This document shows positions 62,278 to 64,000 of a DNA stretch of 64,000 nucleotides, piece after piece. A program made the position numbers and the translations under genes. This DNA comes from Phycisphaerales bacterium (GTDB lineage: Bacteria > Planctomycetota > Phycisphaerae > Phycisphaerales > UBA1924). The stretch covers positions 1 through 64,000 of the forward strand of contig JASBRY010000008.1 of assembly GCA_030149165.1 (NCBI GenBank), written 5' to 3'. Each line of letters begins with the position of its first letter. Positions within the stretch are counted from its first letter, which is position 1. The notes beneath the pieces are model-generated. The model saw only the letters and a program-made list of their open reading frames with translations. It did no database searches and was not told the DNA's origin.

Positions 62278-63347
62278 TGGCCGGGAAGGGTGATCGCGTT
62301 TGGCTGTGGGATGGGGTTGAACGCGGCGAATCGGGATCGGTCTCGATGGTCATCTCTGAGGGGTACTCTGGGTCTGATATCTCGATCCCGATCTATGTTT
62401 GGCGCGGTCAGGAAGATGGCCCCACTGTTGCGGTGACGGCTGCGGTGCACGGCGATGAGATCAACGGGACGGGGACGATTCGGCACATCATCCGAGAGCA
62501 ACCTTTTGAGTTGAAGTCTGGAACGCTGGTGATGGTGCCTGTCATTAACATGATGGGGTTCGAGCGGCACTCGCGGTACATGCCTGACCGGAGGGACTTG
62601 AATCGGAGTTTTCCTGGTTCGAAGGAGGGGAGTCTTGCGAGCCGGATGGCGCGATCATTCTTTGATCAGGTGATTCGGGGGTGCGACTACTGCATCGATC
62701 TGCACACAGCCGCGGTTCGTCGGACGAACTTTCCCAATGTTCGTGCGGATCTGGACAATGATCGGCTCGCGGACTTTGCACGTGCGTTCGGCGCTTCGTT
62801 GATTGTCGACAGCAAGGGACCGAAGGGGTCGCTGCGCGCCAGTGCGTGCAAGATCGGGTGCGCGACCCTGATCCTTGAAGCGGGTGAAGTTTGGAAAGTT
62901 GAATCGGGAGTCGTGGAGTATGCGGTTCGCGGGATCATGAACTGCTTGCGCTTTCTGGACATGATCGATGGCGAGATTGTTGAGCCGGCGTTTCGGCTTG
63001 AGACCAAGACGACGAAATGGATCCGTGCGGCGCAGGGTGGGTTCCTTGAGTTTCATGTGTCTCCTGGAGATATCGTGCGCAAAGATCAGGCGCTCGCTAC
63101 GAACACGGATCTGATCGGGGAGCATAAGAATCTGATCGTGGCGCCGGAGACTGGGGTGGTGCTTGGGATGACGACGCTGCCTTCTGTCGCGCCGGGGGAT
63201 CCGGTGTGTCATCTGGCGCTTCCTCGCAAGAGCGCGGTGAAGCATGTGGAACGCGCGGTTGATGCGCTCGATGAGGATTCGTTGCATGAGCGTGTTCGGT
63301 TGGAGCTTGCTCGGAGTGTGCGGGTTGTGGAATCGGATCCGGACTGA
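62277..63347 (+). CDS. Succinylglutamate desuccinylase/aspartoacylase (AstE/AspA)-family deacylase
   Basis: The 356-residue protein belongs to the M14-related AstE/AspA zinc deacylases. It shows the zinc ligands in VTAAVHGDEINGTGTIRHII (HxxE), DRRDLNRSFPGSKEGS, and the His in CIDLHTAAVRRTNFPNVRA; a Glu in LILEAGEVWKVESG is the likely catalytic base. The C-terminal third (about 240-356) resembles the beta-barrel part of these enzymes. Its start overlaps the rimK stop (TGATG), making a tightly coupled three-gene operon. It may remove an acyl or amino-acyl group added by RimK, but the substrate is unknown. Confidence 0.88.
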   Translation: MAGKGDRVWLWDGVERGESGSVSMVISEGYSGSDISIPIYVWRGQEDGPTVAVTAAVHGDEINGTGTIRHIIREQPFELKSGTLVMVPVINMMGFERHSRYMPDRRDLNRSFPGSKEGSLASRMARSFFDQVIRGCDYCIDLHTAAVRRTNFPNVRADLDNDRLADFARAFGASLIVDSKGPKGSLRASACKIGCATLILEAGEVWKVESGVVEYAVRGIMNCLRFLDMIDGEIVEPAFRLETKTTKWIRAAQGGFLEFHVSPGDIVRKDQALATNTDLIGEHKNLIVAPETGVVLGMTTLPSVAPGDPVCHLALPRKSAVKHVERAVDALDEDSLHERVRLELARSVRVVESDPD

Positions 63348-63348
63348 T

Positions 63349-64000
63349 TTAGCGATGTTCTTCTGGGGCGCTTCCAGGGCCGTGTGTGCCGTGGCGGGGT
63401 TTGGCTTTGAGCGCTGAGGCGCGGGTGATCGCGTCCTTCCCGAATCGTGTGTTGATCTGATCGGAGGTTTGATCGACGGCTCGGTCTTTGGCGTGGTCTT
63501 GTGTGTCAAAGAGTCCGGGGGATGCGGGGGCGTCGGTGAGCTGGGACACGGCGACCCCGATGAGTCTCACTGGACGGAAGGATTTGGCCCACTCATCGAA
63601 TAGGGTGCGGGCTGAATCGTGGATGACTCTGGTTTCGTCGGTCTGGTTCTCGAGTGTGGTTGATCTGGTGATGGTCTCGAAGTCTCCGAAGCGGACTTTG
63701 ATGCTGATGGTGCGTGCGTAGCGGTTGTGCTTTCGGAGTCGTCTGGCGACATCTTGAGATTGGCGTGCGATCAGTGAGCGGACTTCGTCGGCGCTTTCGA
63801 GGTCTGTTTCGAAGGTGTGTTCGTGGGAGATGGATTTGGCTTGGCGGTCGATGCGGACTGGTCGGTCGTCGATCCCTCGCGCGAGTTTGTAGAGATGCTC
63901 TCCGAGTTCACCCAAGCGTGATTGGAGGGATTCGAGTGGGTGGGCGCGGAGGTCTTTGACGGTGCGGATTCCCAGTGCGTTGAGCGTGCGTTCGGTGCTT
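63349..64000 (-). CDS. dinB: DNA polymerase IV (DinB), N-terminus beyond window edge
   Basis: The frame enters from the right edge and ends at 63349. It shows the C-terminal half of a Y-family polymerase: ERTLNALGIRTVKDLRAHPL (helix-hairpin-helix thumb region), GELGEHLYKLARGIDDRPV, RQAKSISHEHTFETDLESAD (little-finger start), KVRFGDFETITRSTTLE and PVRLIGVAVSQLTDA. Pol IV does translesion synthesis. The catalytic palm with the YxDxD motif lies outside the window. A Pol IV-like tail of about 45 residues follows and lacks a clear beta-clamp motif except possibly SPGLFD. It converges with the rimK operon. Confidence 0.93.
   Translation of the reverse strand, partial: STERTLNALGIRTVKDLRAHPLESLQSRLGELGEHLYKLARGIDDRPVRIDRQAKSISHEHTFETDLESADEVRSLIARQSQDVARRLRKHNRYARTISIKVRFGDFETITRSTTLENQTDETRVIHDSARTLFDEWAKSFRPVRLIGVAVSQLTDAPASPGLFDTQDHAKDRAVDQTSDQINTRFGKDAITRASALKAKPRHGTHGPGSAPEEHR

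Overview
The window looks like a chromosomal segment of a planctomycete of the class Phycisphaerae. The evidence is indirect but consistent. Several secreted proteins end in a paired, dockerin-like module (key residues DFTGEGQ…NFLDVSAFL…YG) ending in Cys-Pro. HU and a DksA/TraR-like protein carry long lysine-rich histone-H1-like tails. Secretin and pseudopilin genes are present, as are a HEAT-repeat secreted protein and a stand-alone TSCPD (NrdJ C-terminal) protein. This assignment is inferred from protein style; no rRNA is present to confirm it. Most of the window is moderately G+C-rich and densely coding on both strands. Three stretches are visibly A+T-richer (about 49.17-49.38, 50.6-52.0 and 54.76-56.85 kb).

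Layout. 1-8 kb: secA (cut by the window edge), a small exported protein, a TSCPD ribonucleotide-reductase-like domain, a D-2-hydroxyacid dehydrogenase, HU, a small exported protein and CstA. 8-15 kb: psuG, two secreted proteins with the repeated C-terminal module (one an endonuclease/exonuclease/phosphatase-fold enzyme), a CheY-like regulator and a PBP4-type D,D-carboxypeptidase. 15-25 kb: a UbiD-family decarboxylase, a methyltransferase + ABC ATPase + permease operon joined by ATGA overlaps, proC, accA, a lysine-rich DksA-like protein overlapping lspA, a membrane coiled-coil protein and a cupin. 25-36 kb: a metallo-beta-lactamase-fold hydrolase, a DinB-like protein, ThiF/MoeB, a GNAT, a metallophosphoesterase, rpsL-rpsG, a MazG-like pyrophosphatase, two SpoIIE-type phosphatases, a PduO cobalamin adenosyltransferase and recJ.

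36.4-45.2 kb is one long minus-strand secretion/pilus-like locus: HEAT protein, pilin-like protein with a structured leader, GspG-like and GspH-like pseudopilins, a small membrane protein, a secretin with an unusual acidic repeated tail, and a TPR lipoprotein. No assembly ATPase, platform protein or prepilin peptidase lies here, so they must be elsewhere. 45-54 kb: an HTH-receiver fusion, dps with a PerR/Fur-like box, an M42 peptidase, a YgfZ-like protein, ribD, a beta-propeller-like secreted protein, a divergent RNase HII-like protein, tRNA-Leu(CAG) and recA with a parS-like palindrome upstream. 54.7-60.5 kb: A+T-rich membrane protein and hydrolase genes, a large di-haem oxidoreductase with the C-terminal module, and a pair of damaged genes. 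60.6-63.3 kb: a tightly coupled operon of retropepsin-like protease (PF05618 type), RimK fused to an RCK_C-like domain, and an AstE/AspA-type deacylase. The window ends inside dinB (Pol IV).

The strongest candidates for undescribed biology are: the pseudoknotted leader ahead of the pilin-like gene (42.59-42.69 kb); the protease-RimK/RCK_C-deacylase operon with lysine-rich tails; the parS-like site ahead of recA; the 12-bp inverted repeat between the M42 and ygfZ genes; and the frameshifted C-terminal-anchor protein next to a beheaded gene at 59.8-60.5 kb.
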